This document shows positions 5,064 through 5,597 of a stretch of 5,597 nucleotides of DNA, in pieces; the stretch's first letter is position 1; each line of letters starts with the position of its first letter. Both the position numbers and the translations under genes were made by a program. This DNA is from Methanosarcinaceae archaeon. Lineage in GTDB: Archaea; Halobacteriota; Methanosarcinia; Methanosarcinales; Methanosarcinaceae. The stretch spans positions 1 to 5,597 of the forward strand of contig JAGAEB010000068.1 in NCBI GenBank assembly GCA_017613335.1. Reading direction: 5' to 3'. Below the pieces are notes generated by a model, which ran no database searches, was not told the origin of the DNA, and saw only the letters and a program-made list of their open reading frames with translations.

Positions 5064-5597
5064 TCAGCCTTCGACGAGTTCCCGGATCTTTTCCGTCACG
5101 ATCTTCTGAATGACATCCGGCGGCTGTGTCGCATCGATCACGCAGAATCTTTGCGGATCGTTTTTCCGGATCAGGTCGAAGTTTCTGCGGACCGCTGCAA
5201 GAAACGCGGTCTTTTCAAATTTTGTTTTTTCACCGCGGCTGCCGCAGCGGGACACCGATATCTCCGGATCGATATCAAAAAGGAACGTCAGATCAGGCGT
5301 GATCGTCCAGGGTTCGTGGATCCGGCGGACGAAATTCAGGGCATTTTCCTCATCGGAAATCCCTGTTCTATCCTTATCCGGATTCGGGATGACAGATGCC
5401 AGCGTGACGCCCTGATAGGCAGAGCGGCTGTCGGCATAACGGTCGGAGATGACGATCTTTCCGGCCTGCATTTCCGGCCGGACGACATCCGACAAATGCG
5501 CGGCATGATCGGCAACGAAAAGGAAAAGTTCGGCCAGCGGATCGATGTCAGACGCGATCGCCGCATAGACGGCTTTTCCGGTCAGCGTCTCACGGGA
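5064..5597 (-). CDS. tmk: Thymidylate kinase (dTMP kinase), 5' end beyond the window
   Basis: Phosphorylates dTMP to dTDP with ATP, a required cytoplasmic step in dTTP synthesis. The visible 177 residues run from SRETLTGKA to the end. They include LAELFLFVADHAAHL, VRPEMQAGKIVISDRYADSRSAYQG (D52-R53-Y54 and the substrate-binding YQG), IHEPWTITPDLTFLFDIDPE, the LID region SRCGSRGEKTKFE (about 116-128), and the ending IREL with VEG before the TGA. The P-loop (GxDGxGKST) and roughly 25-30 N-terminal residues lie past the right edge. An internal TTG at 5495 would make a shorter 143-aa frame, but the family sequence clearly continues upstream, so it is not the start. The sequence resembles Methanomicrobia-type Tmk. 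Where most relatives have REP, this reads RET. No ribosome binding site or promoter can be seen. Confidence 0.93.
   Translation of the reverse strand, partial: SRETLTGKAVYAAIASDIDPLAELFLFVADHAAHLSDVVRPEMQAGKIVISDRYADSRSAYQGVTLASVIPNPDKDRTGISDEENALNFVRRIHEPWTITPDLTFLFDIDPEISVSRCGSRGEKTKFEKTAFLAAVRRNFDLIRKNDPQRFCVIDATQPPDVIQKIVTEKIRELVEG

Overview
The window looks archaeal, most likely from a methanogen of the Methanomicrobia/Methanomicrobiales type. This rests on the archaeal-type valyl-tRNA synthetase (876 aa, DWCISRQRIFATPIPVWYC signature, no C-terminal coiled-coil arm), a thymidylate kinase with archaeal-type spacing and motifs, Shine-Dalgarno sites matching the archaeal 16S tail, TATA-like boxes and oligo-T terminator regions. 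The order-level placement is inference from remembered family resemblance.

Layout, left to right. Positions 1-240 are a 17-bp tandem array cut by the window edge. Positions 241-516 are non-coding, with a perfect 9-bp dyad (314-339), AT-rich promoter candidates and a strong Shine-Dalgarno. valS (valyl-tRNA synthetase) runs 517-3147 (+). The 291-bp gap after it has two hairpins and a run of ten GATCCT-type octamers (3283-3364). hisE (phosphoribosyl-ATP pyrophosphatase) runs 3439-3750 (+), with a possible hairpin around its ribosome binding site. The 386-bp gap after it holds a strong hairpin followed by an A-free, T-rich tract (terminator), a TATA-like box and a 12-bp repeat running into the next start codon. 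A YgjP/DUF45-family zinc-peptidase-like gene runs 4137-5003 (+). A short hairpin-rich gap with a probable bidirectional terminator separates it from the convergent tmk (thymidylate kinase), on the minus strand from 5064 to beyond the right edge.

The four genes do not form one pathway: translation (valS), histidine biosynthesis (hisE), an uncharacterised metalloprotease-like protein and dTTP synthesis (tmk). The wide, terminator-bearing gaps suggest separate transcription units. I see no defence system, mobile element, RNA gene or CRISPR array. The coding content is ordinary. The unusual material is in the intergenic DNA: three different short tandem repeats (17, 8 and 12 bp) and several CCGGAC/GTCCGG dyads.
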